Assembly: GCF_002954445.1 (NCBI RefSeq)
Contig: NZ_MQWA01000001.1
Location: 303,935-365,986 of the forward strand
Direction: 5' to 3'
Length of the DNA: 62,052 bases
Source: Rubritalea profundi
GTDB taxonomy: Bacteria > Verrucomicrobiota > Verrucomicrobiia > Verrucomicrobiales > Akkermansiaceae
A program made the translations under genes and the position numbers. The notes under the pieces are model-generated. The model searched no databases, had not been told where the DNA came from, and was given only the letters and a program-made list of their open reading frames with translations. This document shows positions 10,029 to 19,414 of the stretch, piece after piece (position 1 is the stretch's first letter; each line of letters opens with the position of its first letter).

Positions 10029-11066
10029 CTATTTGACCTCTTTCGGAGCCGGGAACTTCCAGGTGCCATCGATGATCTCCTTCTTCGGCTGATACAGCCT
10101 CACGATGTAATTCCAGCCTTCCATGATGGAAAGGTGGTTGTCCGCCTTGGGGTCACCTCCGAAGTGGATCGTGATGCTGCCATCCGCAGTCTTCTTGGCC
10201 GTGATGTTGTTGAAGGCATAGATGTCCCGATCATTTTTCACCATGAAGCCCTTACTGTCGTAGAGGGTCACCGACCAGAAGCCATCCACCGGCACGTCCT
10301 TCACAGTGAGGGTATAGGGTGTCTTGCCGTCGTTCTTCTCCGGAACAGCATTGATATAGATTGCGGCTTCCTTCGGGTTTCCACCCCATCCATAGGCACA
10401 GCCCATCATCCAGTGGATGGGATCGAGATCTTCCTTCTTGCCAAAATACCCGGTGGTATCCGTGATTGTGGCGGCCAGAACGTTGACCGCTTCGCGCAAG
10501 GTCTCGACACCCTGCTTGTCCCAATTAGGGAGTACGAGTTTGCCGATGTCGGCCTGTTCAACCTTGATTGCATCCTGCAGCGCATGGGCGGCCTTGATGT
10601 CGGCGGGGTCATTGGCAGCTGCAAAGGTTCGAATTCCAATCAGGATATAGCGGGATCCGATTTCCTCCATCGTGAAGGTCTTTTTGGTCGGGCCGTAGAT
10701 GGTGGGCAGGATGGAGTGATCCTGGTTGACCACCGCCATGCTCTGGAAACGATCTCCCGGATCCGGCAGTGTGATGGTGAGGGGCGAGGTCAGGTCGAAG
10801 GTCCCGAAGGAGTATATCGTGTCACGATTCCCGCGAATGGTGACCTGATTATCGACGTCATAGTGCCCCCGATTGTGATTAAACTTGCCGAAGGAGTCCA
10901 TCCCCTCGGCGTAAACCTTGATTTGAAGGTCGGTCTCGGCACGGACGTAGTTGTCGGCGGTGACCTTGACGGCATCCGCCGTATGAGCCGATGCCAAGGC
11001 GGAGATTGAGATCCCCGCTGCAAACAGGGCTTGTAGGGTTCGTTGTCGTTTCATTTGTGTTTTCAT
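10029..11066 (-). CDS. DUF1254/DUF1214 secreted protein, paralog 2
   Basis: A 345-residue paralog of the gene at 5495-6541, with the same leader and matching motifs (DVPVDGFWSVTLYDSKGF, SITIHFGGDPKADN, GWNYIVRLYQPKKEIIDG). It encodes an exported protein with DUF1254 and DUF1214 regions. It is the first structural gene after the tetR-like gene, 15 bases downstream of its stop, so the TetR protein most likely controls it. Both paralogs end in a WKFPAP motif. Function unknown; the repeated occurrence of this family in one cluster suggests related but distinct substrates or partners. Confidence 0.8.
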   Translation of the reverse strand: MKTQMKRQRTLQALFAAGISISALASAHTADAVKVTADNYVRAETDLQIKVYAEGMDSFGKFNHNRGHYDVDNQVTIRGNRDTIYSFGTFDLTSPLTITLPDPGDRFQSMAVVNQDHSILPTIYGPTKKTFTMEEIGSRYILIGIRTFAAANDPADIKAAHALQDAIKVEQADIGKLVLPNWDKQGVETLREAVNVLAATITDTTGYFGKKEDLDPIHWMMGCAYGWGGNPKEAAIYINAVPEKNDGKTPYTLTVKDVPVDGFWSVTLYDSKGFMVKNDRDIYAFNNITAKKTADGSITIHFGGDPKADNHLSIMEGWNYIVRLYQPKKEIIDGTWKFPAPKEVK

Positions 11067-11081
11067 GATGTTTTTTGGTAT

Positions 11082-11743
11082 TTATGTTCTTACGAGATTC
11101 GAGCTGCGTTTTTCGACCCACTCACTTCCGTAGAGGGTGGAAATCCGGATTCTCACTAGAGCCTCATGGACTGGCTCGGGCTTGCTTCTTGGGTGTTTAC
11201 CAAACGCTTCAATAACCGTGTGGGCATCGAGACGGTTGAGCGCGAAGGCAACTGGGCGAGGCTCGAACCTAGCAATCAAACCTTGCTTCTGGTCAGCTTC
11301 AATCCGAGAACAAGCGGCGTCATCAAAGGCTCCGAGAAAATCCGACCAATCCTGTTCAAAGCGGTCGTCGGTCGTTGCTGCGTCAGATATGGCTCGGAGA
11401 AAAGGACCTCGTTGGTAGCAAACATGAACCATTCCTTCTAGGCTCTCATGGGTCAAAGCAACAGGATCTCCAACACCTGCAATCCATGGTTTCGCGGCAG
11501 CAAAAATCTCCTCTGCCAACATATCAAGCAGCTCTTTCATCAACTGGTGGATATCCTCAAAATACTGATAAAATGCTGAGCGACTGATGCTCGTTGTGGC
11601 CATCAGGGAGCTGACGCTCATTTCACGAAACGGGCGCGACCATACAAACTCGAGCGCGGCATTGAGAATGTCTGCCCGCGTCCGATCAGATTTGATGATC
11701 CTCTCAGCTGACTTCGGATTGACACGTAAATGATCTGAACCAT
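11082..11743 (-). CDS. TetR/AcrR-family transcriptional repressor, start codon out of frame by one base
   Basis: The frame encodes a TetR N-terminal helix-turn-helix, with RTRADILNAALEFV, MSVSSLMATTSISRSAFYQY and FEDIHQLMKEL, followed by a helical ligand-binding domain. The HTH begins well upstream of the first in-frame ATG (11621), so that ATG cannot be the start. The frame is open back to a TAA at 11745-11747 and holds no ATG, GTG or TTG there. An ATG at 11743 becomes in-frame if one G is restored, giving MGSDHLRVNPKSAER and about 220 residues. I infer a single-base deletion in the consensus. The gene heads the minus-strand cluster and has a 17-bp palindrome just upstream. Confidence 0.75.
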
Positions 11744-11751
11744 TTTACATA

Positions 11752-11768
11752 TCTGACACAGTGTCAGA
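11752..11768. promoter_or_regulatory. Palindromic operator of the TetR-family regulator
   Basis: TCTGACACAGTGTCAGA is a perfect 8-1-8 inverted repeat, 8 bases upstream of the probable tetR start. A TTGACA hexamer lies on the minus strand at 11787-11782, so the palindrome would overlap the core promoter. Size, symmetry and position are typical of TetR-family operators and predict autorepression plus control of the downstream cluster. Confidence 0.7.
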
Positions 11769-11902
11769 AAACGACATTCATTGTCAAGTTTCTAAGCGGC
11801 GTATCAACGACACCACAAGGCCATCGAGCTCTCCACCTAAAGAGATGAGCCAACGCCGTCACCATCAAAGTCATAGACTTGTAAAATACGGCAACTCATC
11901 AT

Positions 11903-12859
11903 TTATGATTTTGGGGTTATCATGTGAACATCGCGTTGAGGGAAAGGTATCTGGATGTCATGATCTTTAAATTTCTTCCATATGGAAAAGAGGACATCAC
12001 TTCGTGGTCGTCTGCGGCCTACGGCAATGTCATCGACCCAGAAATTGAGCGTGAAATCCACCGAGCTATCCCCAAAATTAACCAGAAAACACTCTGGGGC
12101 AGGGTTTTGACTACATCTGGGATTTTCGTTCGCCGCTTCCAAAATCAGTTCAGAGACTTGATTTAAATCCGAATCATACGAAACCCCAACATCAATGGAT
12201 ATTCGCCCCTGATTGCTGCTAAATGTCCAACTGGTCACCCTGTTAGTTATGAAGTCCTCATTAGGGATCATGACCTCTCTTCCTTCGAACGTCTCAACCA
12301 AGGTATACCTAGCTCCCGTTTCCCTTACGAAACCTGATAACCCTTCATTCATCTCAATCAGATCTCCTTCATTAATCGATTTTTCAAAAAGTATGATGAG
12401 GCCACTGATGAAATTTGATGTGATTTTTTGGAGGCCGAAACCCACACCTATACCAATTGCTCCGCTAAAAATAGCGAGCCCCGTAAAATCGATACCTAAC
12501 ACCTGTAACCCGATCAGCAATGCTGTGAAATACACTGCGGCTTGATAAGCCTTGGCTAATAATGATCGGCTATTGCTATTGATCTTTCGAATGGAGCGGA
12601 TTCGATTTTTTCCAAATTTAGCAATAATACTAGTCACCCAAAAAAGCACCAGTATCACTAACAGGTTTTTTATTACCATGAACGCTGAAAAACGCATGCC
12701 ACCTAGCCAAAATGACATTTGATCAGAGTCCAAAAGCTCTCTCACTGGGTTAATATAATTGAGAGCCCCCAAAAACAGTGAACCTCCCACCACACATAGA
12801 ATAAACACCATGCCAACCCAAATGCGTGGAGTTAAAAAGAATTTGGTCATTTTCACCAT
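11903..12859 (-). CDS. MscS-family mechanosensitive channel
   Basis: A 318-residue inner-membrane protein with about four hydrophobic segments. The pore-lining TM3 and the start of the beta domain are clear: AIFSGAIGIGVGFGLQKITS followed by NFISGLIILFEKSINEGDLI, the family signature. A cytosolic beta and alpha/beta domain follows, ending in IQIPFPQRDVHM, the usual C-terminal strand. Such channels release solutes during hypo-osmotic shock. The start at 12859 (ATG GTG AAA ATG) gives a short basic N-terminus. The gene is AT-richer than the cluster to its left and transcribed on its own; the 130-base gap on the tetR side holds no terminator I can see. Confidence 0.9.
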   Translation of the reverse strand: MVKMTKFFLTPRIWVGMVFILCVVGGSLFLGALNYINPVRELLDSDQMSFWLGGMRFSAFMVIKNLLVILVLFWVTSIIAKFGKNRIRSIRKINSNSRSLLAKAYQAAVYFTALLIGLQVLGIDFTGLAIFSGAIGIGVGFGLQKITSNFISGLIILFEKSINEGDLIEMNEGLSGFVRETGARYTLVETFEGREVMIPNEDFITNRVTSWTFSSNQGRISIDVGVSYDSDLNQVSELILEAANENPRCSQNPAPECFLVNFGDSSVDFTLNFWVDDIAVGRRRPRSDVLFSIWKKFKDHDIQIPFPQRDVHMITPKS

Positions 12860-13056
12860 AACAATATGACACTAACTAAACTAGAATCGATTGTCATTGG
12901 TAAACTCAAGGGAGTCTCCGTCAACAGTTTCAATAAATTACCTTAAATATAACATGACACATTAATCCTCAATAGAATATGGAATTATATTTTCAGATTG
13001 TTGAGCCTTATCGAAGAACAGGTCTGTGTTTTTAACCACACATTCTATATTAGCTA

Positions 13057-14328
13057 CTACTCCTCGATCACACAAGGCACCAGTATACCATCCTTCATGC
13101 CGTGGATTTTTTTCTTATCCGCAGGAACGATAGTGGCCAGTGTTCCGCCGAGCTTTGTTTCTCCGTTTTTGTCGGTGAAATAATAGGGACAGAGTCGCAC
13201 ACGGCCCTTCATAATTTTTTCTTCGCCGGTTTCTTGATCGAAGTACGGATGCTCGACCACGCGGCCTGCGTGGTACTGCTGCATGACCCATGGCTGGTGA
13301 TCAAATTCTGAGGTTGCATGCTTAATAGCAGCGGCCCATTCATCACGTGGCATGTCGTGACCTATCTTCACACTCTTGGAGCCCCAAGCTAGCTCGCTGA
13401 AGCCACTAATCTTGACGACAAGGCGTCGGTCTTTTTGACTAAACTCGCCGACGTCCGACCATTGGTTGACATCAAGTCGAGGCAAGGCTGCGTGTGGTGG
13501 AAGCTCAACCGGATCCATCATCCAACCAAAAGGAACAATCTCTTTGACACGTTCAAGGTGCTTGCCGCGCATGGCCTCTTGCCAAAACCATTTTAGCGCT
13601 GGCGTCCAAAGCAAGGCGAGCCATAGCTTTTCCTCAAGGTGCGGTTTGCATGGCGTAGTGAGATTCGCCTGAGCGGCCAGCTCTTTGGCGGCAGAAATAT
13701 TTTCCCAATCGAACCATTCGAAGAAGCGGTAGGAAGCCTCATCCGTTGCCTCGGCTGTTTCTGCGGTTTCGACGCGGAAGCCGTCCCCTAACTGCTCGGC
13801 TAACCATTCCATCTCAGGTCGGTAGTCAGCGCTTTCTTCGGAGACTAAAATGCGTCCACCGTCTGGCATCAGTGATTTAAAGCCCTCGGTGACACCATCG
13901 CGTCCACCAAGGATATCAAAGCCCGCGTCTGCATAAAGGTGACTCAACCAAGTGGTGATTCCCATACCACCAGGAACACTATCCAGCTCGGTGAGCGCGA
14001 AACCATTTTCCGTGAGGATCAGATCGGGACGGATCACCCCCGGCAATGCATCGCGCAGCTTCTCTGAGCGTTGTTGATCGATCAACCATTGCGGCTTCCC
14101 TGCATCTAACACCTCAGAAATCCAGCGTGGGACTCTCCCCATCGCAGATCGCTGATAGAGCGTGTCACTTGCGCGCTGGAAGTTCGCCAATACATGGCCG
14201 AGCGAGGACACTTTACGCGCCTCCTTTTTACTCAGCACGAAAGGTTTTGGAGAAAACAACCATTGCGCTCCATCTCGAAGTTTCGAGTCGGGCAGCGCCT
14301 TTTGGATGTCAGATAATGAGAGTTTCAC
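13057..14328 (-). CDS. Conserved ATP-grasp-like protein (GTG start)
   Basis: A 423-residue soluble protein with no signal peptide. Motifs include LTENGFALTELDSVPGGMGI, which resembles an ATP-grasp preatp region, and later PWVMQQYHAGRVVEHPYFD and KGRVRLCPYYFTD, which look like acid/arginine-rich catalytic strands. I recognise it as a conserved protein of Verrucomicrobia and related phyla rather than a characterised enzyme; the glutathionylspermidine-synthase/ATP-grasp assignment is an inference. The start is GTG at 14328, since no ATG occurs upstream in frame. A decayed copy of its last 40 codons lies at 2687-2815. The gene stands alone between mscS and a palindromic repeat. Confidence 0.55.
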   Translation of the reverse strand: MKLSLSDIQKALPDSKLRDGAQWLFSPKPFVLSKKEARKVSSLGHVLANFQRASDTLYQRSAMGRVPRWISEVLDAGKPQWLIDQQRSEKLRDALPGVIRPDLILTENGFALTELDSVPGGMGITTWLSHLYADAGFDILGGRDGVTEGFKSLMPDGGRILVSEESADYRPEMEWLAEQLGDGFRVETAETAEATDEASYRFFEWFDWENISAAKELAAQANLTTPCKPHLEEKLWLALLWTPALKWFWQEAMRGKHLERVKEIVPFGWMMDPVELPPHAALPRLDVNQWSDVGEFSQKDRRLVVKISGFSELAWGSKSVKIGHDMPRDEWAAAIKHATSEFDHQPWVMQQYHAGRVVEHPYFDQETGEEKIMKGRVRLCPYYFTDKNGETKLGGTLATIVPADKKKIHGMKDGILVPCVIEE

Positions 14329-14375
14329 TTTATATATTGGTCGCTAAAAATGAATAATTCAAAGAAGTATTCTTA

Positions 14376-14450
14376 CCACGAATCACACTAATTCCACTAA
14401 TAGTAAATACACATCTAACTATTCGTGTCTATTTGTGAAATTCGTGGCCA
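14376..14450. repeat. Intergenic imperfect palindrome (CCACGAAT ... ATTCGTGG)
   Basis: The left side CCACGAATCACACTAATTCC and the right side ending GTGAAATTCGTGG form an imperfect inverted repeat with internal similarity (ATTCGTGTCTATTTGTGAAA). Sequences of this form recur between genes in many environmental genomes. It lies between trpG and the ATP-grasp-like gene and could act as a terminator-like structure, but it lacks a T-run. Confidence 0.6.
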
Positions 14451-14462
14451 ACAGAGTATTCC

Positions 14463-15026
14463 TTAGATATCCAAGAAATTCTGAAGCATCTCTCTACCGT
14501 GCTCGGTAAGGATCGACTCTGGATGGAACTGCACTCCGTGGATTTCTAGTTCTTTGTGGCGCAAGCCCATGATCACTCCATCATCTGTTTCAGCAGTGAT
14601 CTCTAAGCAATCGGGAAGCGTCTCACGCTTCACGATCAGAGAATGGTAGCGGGTCGCAGTGAATGGACTAGGAAGACCTTTGAAGACACTCTTCCCCTGA
14701 TGGTAGACTTTAGAAGTCTTGCCATGCATCAATTTCTCAGCACGGATCACATCACCACCAAAGACCTGTCCCATAGACTGGTGTCCAAGACAGACCCCAA
14801 AGATTGGTATTTTGCCAGCAAAGTGCTCTATCACCTCACAGCTAATGCCCGCTTCAGTAGGTGTGCATGGACCTGGTGAAATACAGATATGTGTCGGCGC
14901 GAGCGCTTCGATGTCTGCGATGCTGAACTTGTCATTACGCACCACCTTCATCTCCTGACCAAGCTCGCCAAAATACTGGACGAGGTTGTAGGTAAAGGAG
15001 TCGTAGTTATCGATTACTAAAAGCAT
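14463..15026 (-). CDS. trpG: Anthranilate synthase component II / aminodeoxychorismate synthase glutaminase
   Basis: A 187-residue class I glutamine amidotransferase. It starts [19 protein letters not shown], has the oxyanion strand ISPGPCTP, the nucleophile motif [11 protein letters not shown] and the His-Glu pair in [12 protein letters not shown]. It supplies ammonia to the chorismate-binding subunit for anthranilate (tryptophan) and possibly p-aminobenzoate (folate) synthesis. It lies 11 bases downstream of trpE on the same strand, so the two form an operon. Many bacteria share one such subunit between TrpE and PabB; no pabB is in the window. Confidence 0.93.
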   Translation of the reverse strand: MLLVIDNYDSFTYNLVQYFGELGQEMKVVRNDKFSIADIEALAPTHICISPGPCTPTEAGISCEVIEHFAGKIPIFGVCLGHQSMGQVFGGDVIRAEKLMHGKTSKVYHQGKSVFKGLPSPFTATRYHSLIVKRETLPDCLEITAETDDGVIMGLRHKELEIHGVQFHPESILTEHGREMLQNFLDI

Positions 15027-15037
15027 GGTTCGTTCGG

Positions 15038-16540
15038 TTATTCGCTCTTGATGGTTTTAGCTAGCTCTACAGCACGCAACATTCCCATCGCTTTGTTGCA
15101 AGTTTCTTCAAATTCGTAGGTTGGATTGCTGTCCGCCACCACACCAGCACCCGCTTGCACGTAGACTTTTTCGTCTTTCACCAAGCAAGTCCGCAGCGTG
15201 ATACAGCCGTCATGGCTACCATCCCAGCCGAAGTAGCCAACCGCTCCAGAGTAGGTACAGCGCTTGTTCTTCTCGAGGCTATTGATGATCTGCATGGCGC
15301 GGATTTTAGGTGCACCACTCACTGTTCCAGCGGGGAACGTGGAACGAAGGACATCGTAGGCGCTGAAGCCATCTGCTAGATCGCCGTGGACATTAGAAAC
15401 AATGTGCATCACATGGCTGTAGCGCTCGACGATCATGAAATCGTCCACCGTCACACTCGCGTGCTTGGCAATCCGTCCAACATCATTTCTAGCAAGGTCG
15501 ACTAACATCAAGTGCTCGGAGCACTCTTTAGCGTCGGCTAGAAGGTCAGCAGCAAGCGCATCATCTTCCTCCTCCGTCTTCCCTCTCCAGCGAGTGCCAG
15601 CAATCGGACGAATGTCAATACGACCTTTGACCGAGCGCACATGCACCTCAGGAGAACTGCCGACTAAGCAAAACCCGTCGAGCTGGAGAATGAACATGTA
15701 GGGAGATGGATTCACATGGCGAAGCGCCCTGTACAGATTCAGAGAAGAACCCGTGTAGTCAGCCTCGAAGCGTTGGCTAGGAACCACCTGAAAGGCATCC
15801 CCCGCAGCGATATATTCCTTGGCCTTTAGCACCATTGCCTCGTACTCGTCTTGCGTCGTGTTGCTCTTCGCTTCAGGTTTAGCGTATTCCACCAAACCGT
15901 TAAGAGGAGCCACATGCACTGGCACATCGAGCTTCTCAATCAATGCTTCAATCTTTGTCACAGCATCCGCGTAGGCTGCATCTGGAGATTCGAACGCATC
16001 GAGCAACGCATTCGATACAACCAACAAACGGCGAAGTTTGTGATCAAAAATGAGCATCGTTTCAGCAAGCATGAACACCGCGTCAGGCAGGCCCAAATCA
16101 TCTTCAGGCGTCTCCGTGATCGTTGGCTCAAATTGCTGCACAGCATCGTAACCCAAGTAACCGACCATGCCGCCATAGAACGGAGGGGCATCGCCGTGAG
16201 TCACCGGCTTGTATGGAGCCATGAGCTTCTCTAGCTCAGCGAGCACATCTTGCTCAGCTGTAAAAAATTGAGTGTCATTACCAACTTGCCACTCTATCTC
16301 TTTTCCATACGCTTTAAATACAGCACGGGGTTCGCTACCTACAAAGGAATAGCGACCACCAGCGTCAGTACTCTCAGCGCTGTCTAACAAGAATGCTCCA
16401 TTTTCACCAGCGATCTTAAGATACGCGGAGACTGGAGTTTCAAAGTCGGCAGCAAGCTGAGCATACACAGGAACGACATTTCCGCGCTTAGAAAGCGTAC
16501 GAAACTCGTCGAGACCAGGTTTTACAGGCAGTTGGTTCAC
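15038..16540 (-). CDS. trpE: Anthranilate synthase component I (GTG start)
   Basis: A 500-residue protein matching TrpE length. The N-terminal regulatory domain contains [10 protein letters not shown] and [19 protein letters not shown], related to the tryptophan-binding LLES site. The C-terminal chorismate-binding domain has [61 protein letters not shown] and [19 protein letters not shown]. It converts chorismate to anthranilate with TrpG. The start is GTG at 16540, as no ATG precedes the conserved region. No leader peptide or tandem Trp codons are visible in the 166 bases upstream, so there is no sign of classical attenuation. Confidence 0.94.
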   Translation of the reverse strand: MNQLPVKPGLDEFRTLSKRGNVVPVYAQLAADFETPVSAYLKIAGENGAFLLDSAESTDAGGRYSFVGSEPRAVFKAYGKEIEWQVGNDTQFFTAEQDVLAELEKLMAPYKPVTHGDAPPFYGGMVGYLGYDAVQQFEPTITETPEDDLGLPDAVFMLAETMLIFDHKLRRLLVVSNALLDAFESPDAAYADAVTKIEALIEKLDVPVHVAPLNGLVEYAKPEAKSNTTQDEYEAMVLKAKEYIAAGDAFQVVPSQRFEADYTGSSLNLYRALRHVNPSPYMFILQLDGFCLVGSSPEVHVRSVKGRIDIRPIAGTRWRGKTEEEDDALAADLLADAKECSEHLMLVDLARNDVGRIAKHASVTVDDFMIVERYSHVMHIVSNVHGDLADGFSAYDVLRSTFPAGTVSGAPKIRAMQIINSLEKNKRCTYSGAVGYFGWDGSHDGCITLRTCLVKDEKVYVQAGAGVVADSNPTYEFEETCNKAMGMLRAVELAKTIKSE

Positions 16541-16706
16541 GCCCCAAACAATGCGTTTCCTCCCAAAACTTGCAAGTGAGAATTCAGTCTTGGCAATGAT
16601 TTAACCATTCACGACCCGCTCATTCCTCTATAATTTTAAAAATGCCCCGTTTTTTCCAACTAAGTGCTATGAGATTCGCCAATTTTCATTAATAGTAGAT
16701 CAAACG

Positions 16707-17873
16707 ATGCGACCACTCACTATAGCCACCACTTTATTGCTGTTCAGCCCGCTCAGCCACGCCGAAGTCCCAGCGGCCAAGCATAGTAGTGTCGCTCCCC
16801 CCGCCTATGAAGCCACAATGCAGGCAGCTCCATTTCTCAAGATCTTAGAGAAATATATTCAGAGTGCTTTCGAAGACACCGAAAAACCCGTCGATGTCGA
16901 CGGCCTCTTTGCCGCTACAGGCCTTAAGAACCTGAACACCATCCAGCACAGCAACCGTCAAGTCGCGGACACATGGATCAACACCTTACGGCTGCACACA
17001 AAACAGCCTAAACCTGGAATATTCAAACTGTTAGGTACAGCCTCGCCAGAACTCAATGAGCCATTCTATGCTCCAGCCAGCAGTGATATAGCAGCGCAGC
17101 TTTCTCTCGAACTCGGCCACCTTCCAGGCCTACTCACCGCAATCAGTGAGCAAACCCAGCAACAGAAACAGACCAAGACCTTCCTCGAACAAAAAATTGG
17201 GGAGAGAACGCTCAAGGACCTCCTCGAGAAGAACCGTGCCCGCCTTCATCTTGCCGTTGATTTCGACGACAAGGTCCCCTTCAACCTCGGTCGTGTGCAA
17301 ATTGGCCGACCACATGTGCTACTGCGAATCGATGGCATCAATCCACTCATTGAGGAACTGATTGAACACTACATCAAAACGCGCAATGTCCTACTCAAAC
17401 GAACTGAGGAAAACGGCCATATTGTCTACCGACTTCCCAAATATTTCATACTCGCTAGTGCTGGATATTTACCAGTCATCACCCTAGACCCGACCGCCAA
17501 CACCACTACTATAGCAAGTTCACAAATGGTGTTAGACCGAGTACGTAATTCCAAAACAACGCTGGCAGACGACCCACAATTCCTCCAAACATGGCAAAAA
17601 ATGCCAGCCAAAAGCTCGGCTCAACTCTATATTTCAAAACGTCTACTCAACAGCACCGAAAAGATCTATAAGCGAGCCCTCAAGGAAGAATGGACAGATA
17701 ACCCGCAATTTCTAGCCAATCAAGCGATCATATCTCAGCTCATACATGATCTCAATAGCTCTACATCAGGAATTGCATTCAGCCATGTGAGTAAAAAGGA
17801 CCAGCAAATAATGAGTCTGAAAGCTCCCTTTCCCAGCATTCTAATACTGTTAGCTATTGCGCTGCAAAACTAA
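16707..17873 (+). CDS. Secreted protein of unknown function
   Basis: A 388-residue protein with a clear signal peptide (MRPLTIATTLLLFSPLSHA, cleavage near residue 19). The mature part is mixed alpha/beta with no cysteines in conserved spacing and no motif I recognise. Stretches such as LHLAVDFDDKVPFNLGRVQI and SSAQLYISKRLLNS suggest a soluble periplasmic domain. The C-terminus ends in a hydrophobic run (PSILILLAIALQN), which may be a tail anchor or sorting feature. It is nine bases from the exonuclease gene on the same strand, which suggests co-transcription. Confidence 0.6.
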   Translation: MRPLTIATTLLLFSPLSHAEVPAAKHSSVAPPAYEATMQAAPFLKILEKYIQSAFEDTEKPVDVDGLFAATGLKNLNTIQHSNRQVADTWINTLRLHTKQPKPGIFKLLGTASPELNEPFYAPASSDIAAQLSLELGHLPGLLTAISEQTQQQKQTKTFLEQKIGERTLKDLLEKNRARLHLAVDFDDKVPFNLGRVQIGRPHVLLRIDGINPLIEELIEHYIKTRNVLLKRTEENGHIVYRLPKYFILASAGYLPVITLDPTANTTTIASSQMVLDRVRNSKTTLADDPQFLQTWQKMPAKSSAQLYISKRLLNSTEKIYKRALKEEWTDNPQFLANQAIISQLIHDLNSSTSGIAFSHVSKKDQQIMSLKAPFPSILILLAIALQN

Positions 17874-17881
17874 CATCCTTC

Positions 17882-18481
17882 ATGCGCATCTCCGAAACAA
17901 CCTTTACTGCTATCGACTTTGAATCGGCAGGGACAGCCCCCGGTAAAACCGACGCTCCGGTACAGATTGGCACCTGCACTTGGAACACCGAGCAGGGTGT
18001 GAGCGATACCTGGATTTCCTATATCCACACAATCCAAGACATCACCTGGTCTGCTCAAAAAGTCCACGGTATCACCCACGTAGACCTGCGTGATGCACCA
18101 AAACTCATGCTACTCTGGCCTAAAATAAAGCGCCGACTGAAGGGGTGCGCAGTGGTTGCTCACGGCCACGGCACAGAGAAACGCTTCCTCCACGCATTCC
18201 CCGGACATGGCTTTGGTCCATGGATCGATACTCTTCAGCTCTCCAGAGCTGCATGGCCAGAGCTCCCTAGCCATTCACTCGGCGACCTCTGCGTAGCACT
18301 CGAACTCGAAGATAAAGTGAGTGAAATCGTCCCTGAGAAAACTTGGCATGATGCACTCTATGACGCCGTGGCCTCTATCATCTTACTAGAAAAAATCATC
18401 GCGGATTTCGCACTGACAAACGAGCCACTCAGCCATTTAGAAAATCCGGATACCCGCATCTGGCATAAACTACGTGGATAA
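17882..18481 (+). CDS. DnaQ-like 3'-5' exonuclease (DEDDh-type)
   Basis: A 199-residue protein related to the epsilon-subunit exonuclease fold. Exo I is visible as FTAIDFESAGTAPG (D and E), and Exo III as WHDALYDAVAS (H and D, DEDDh type). Exo II reads VVAHGHGTEKRFL: the usual aspartate of the HNxxFD motif is not at the expected place, with T or E there. It may therefore be a weakened or specialised nuclease. It follows the secreted protein gene by nine bases and precedes DUF3500 on the same strand. Not the replicative epsilon subunit judging by length and divergence. Confidence 0.75.
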   Translation: MRISETTFTAIDFESAGTAPGKTDAPVQIGTCTWNTEQGVSDTWISYIHTIQDITWSAQKVHGITHVDLRDAPKLMLLWPKIKRRLKGCAVVAHGHGTEKRFLHAFPGHGFGPWIDTLQLSRAAWPELPSHSLGDLCVALELEDKVSEIVPEKTWHDALYDAVASIILLEKIIADFALTNEPLSHLENPDTRIWHKLRG

Positions 18482-18526
18482 AAATTCTCTGGATAGGCAA
18501 TCCATTTGCTCCTACTCTCTCCACTT

Positions 18527-19414
18527 ATGAAGCTAGTCTTACGTCACACTATTACGCTATTCCTCTGTCTGTTCACTCAGTTATCTGCGGAGAATTTCGA
18601 AGCGCACTTTGCAAAGCAGACCGGGCTCTTTTTAGACAGCCTAGATGCCACACAAAGTAAGCAATGCTTGCTAGCAAATGACGACCCACTCCGCTGGAAA
18701 ATGCAATACACCGGAGGCAAACGAGCTGGTCTCGAGATAAGTAAGCTTAATGACAAACAACGCACTCTCTTCGAATCCACCATAAAGCTCGTCCTCTCTA
18801 ATGAGGGCTGGGAAATGGCTAATAAAGTAGCTAAGCAGGATGGCGAAATAGGCCTAGGCAAATATTTTGTCGCTTGCTTTGGCGACCCTAGAAAAAAGGA
18901 AGGCTTTGCTTTCCGACTCGCGGAACACCATCTCACCATCGTCAATTTTTCAGTCGCTGAGGGAACACTTAATGAATTTGGTCCCATCTTATTAGGAGCC
19001 AACCCTCCAGAACTGTGGAAAAAAGACGAAGAAGCATTACTCAAACTCTGGCAAACCATCAATGACCCAGCAGTATTGGTCAAAAACAAGAAAGCAATCG
19101 CTAGTAAAGCCATGGCTGAAGACCAAGGCGTCGATTTTTCTGAACTCAATCCAAAGGCACAAGCTCAACTAGCCCACACATGGAAGCAACGACTCAGCAT
19201 CTTTACTCCAGCGATGCGTCAAAAAATTGAAACCCTGCATAACAGCCGAGGCGGCCTCAAAAATTCGCGCATCGCATTTTACAACGAGCCACCCACCAAA
19301 CGCTGCACCGACGGCGGTAAATGGGACTTCAAATGCGGACTCCCCGGTATGGTCTGGGACTATGAAGGCAGCCGAGGCCACATTCACCTGAGCCTCTGGA
19401 TAAAGCCTAACTAA
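18527..19414 (+). CDS. DUF3500-like secreted protein
   Basis: A 295-residue exported protein from the ATG at 18527; a TTG seven codons upstream is in frame but lies before the natural signal peptide MKLVLRHTITLFLCLFTQLS. The body resembles the DUF3500 family: FRLAEHHLTIVNFSVAEG corresponds to the family's GHHLSL strand, and FGPILLGANPPELW to its PxFLGANPA motif. The C-terminus GSRGHIHLSLWIKPN has a His-rich strand as in the family. Function unknown. Its stop codon overlaps the stop region of the convergent fusion gene by four bases, so no terminator separates them. Confidence 0.7.
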   Translation: MKLVLRHTITLFLCLFTQLSAENFEAHFAKQTGLFLDSLDATQSKQCLLANDDPLRWKMQYTGGKRAGLEISKLNDKQRTLFESTIKLVLSNEGWEMANKVAKQDGEIGLGKYFVACFGDPRKKEGFAFRLAEHHLTIVNFSVAEGTLNEFGPILLGANPPELWKKDEEALLKLWQTINDPAVLVKNKKAIASKAMAEDQGVDFSELNPKAQAQLAHTWKQRLSIFTPAMRQKIETLHNSRGGLKNSRIAFYNEPPTKRCTDGGKWDFKCGLPGMVWDYEGSRGHIHLSLWIKPN

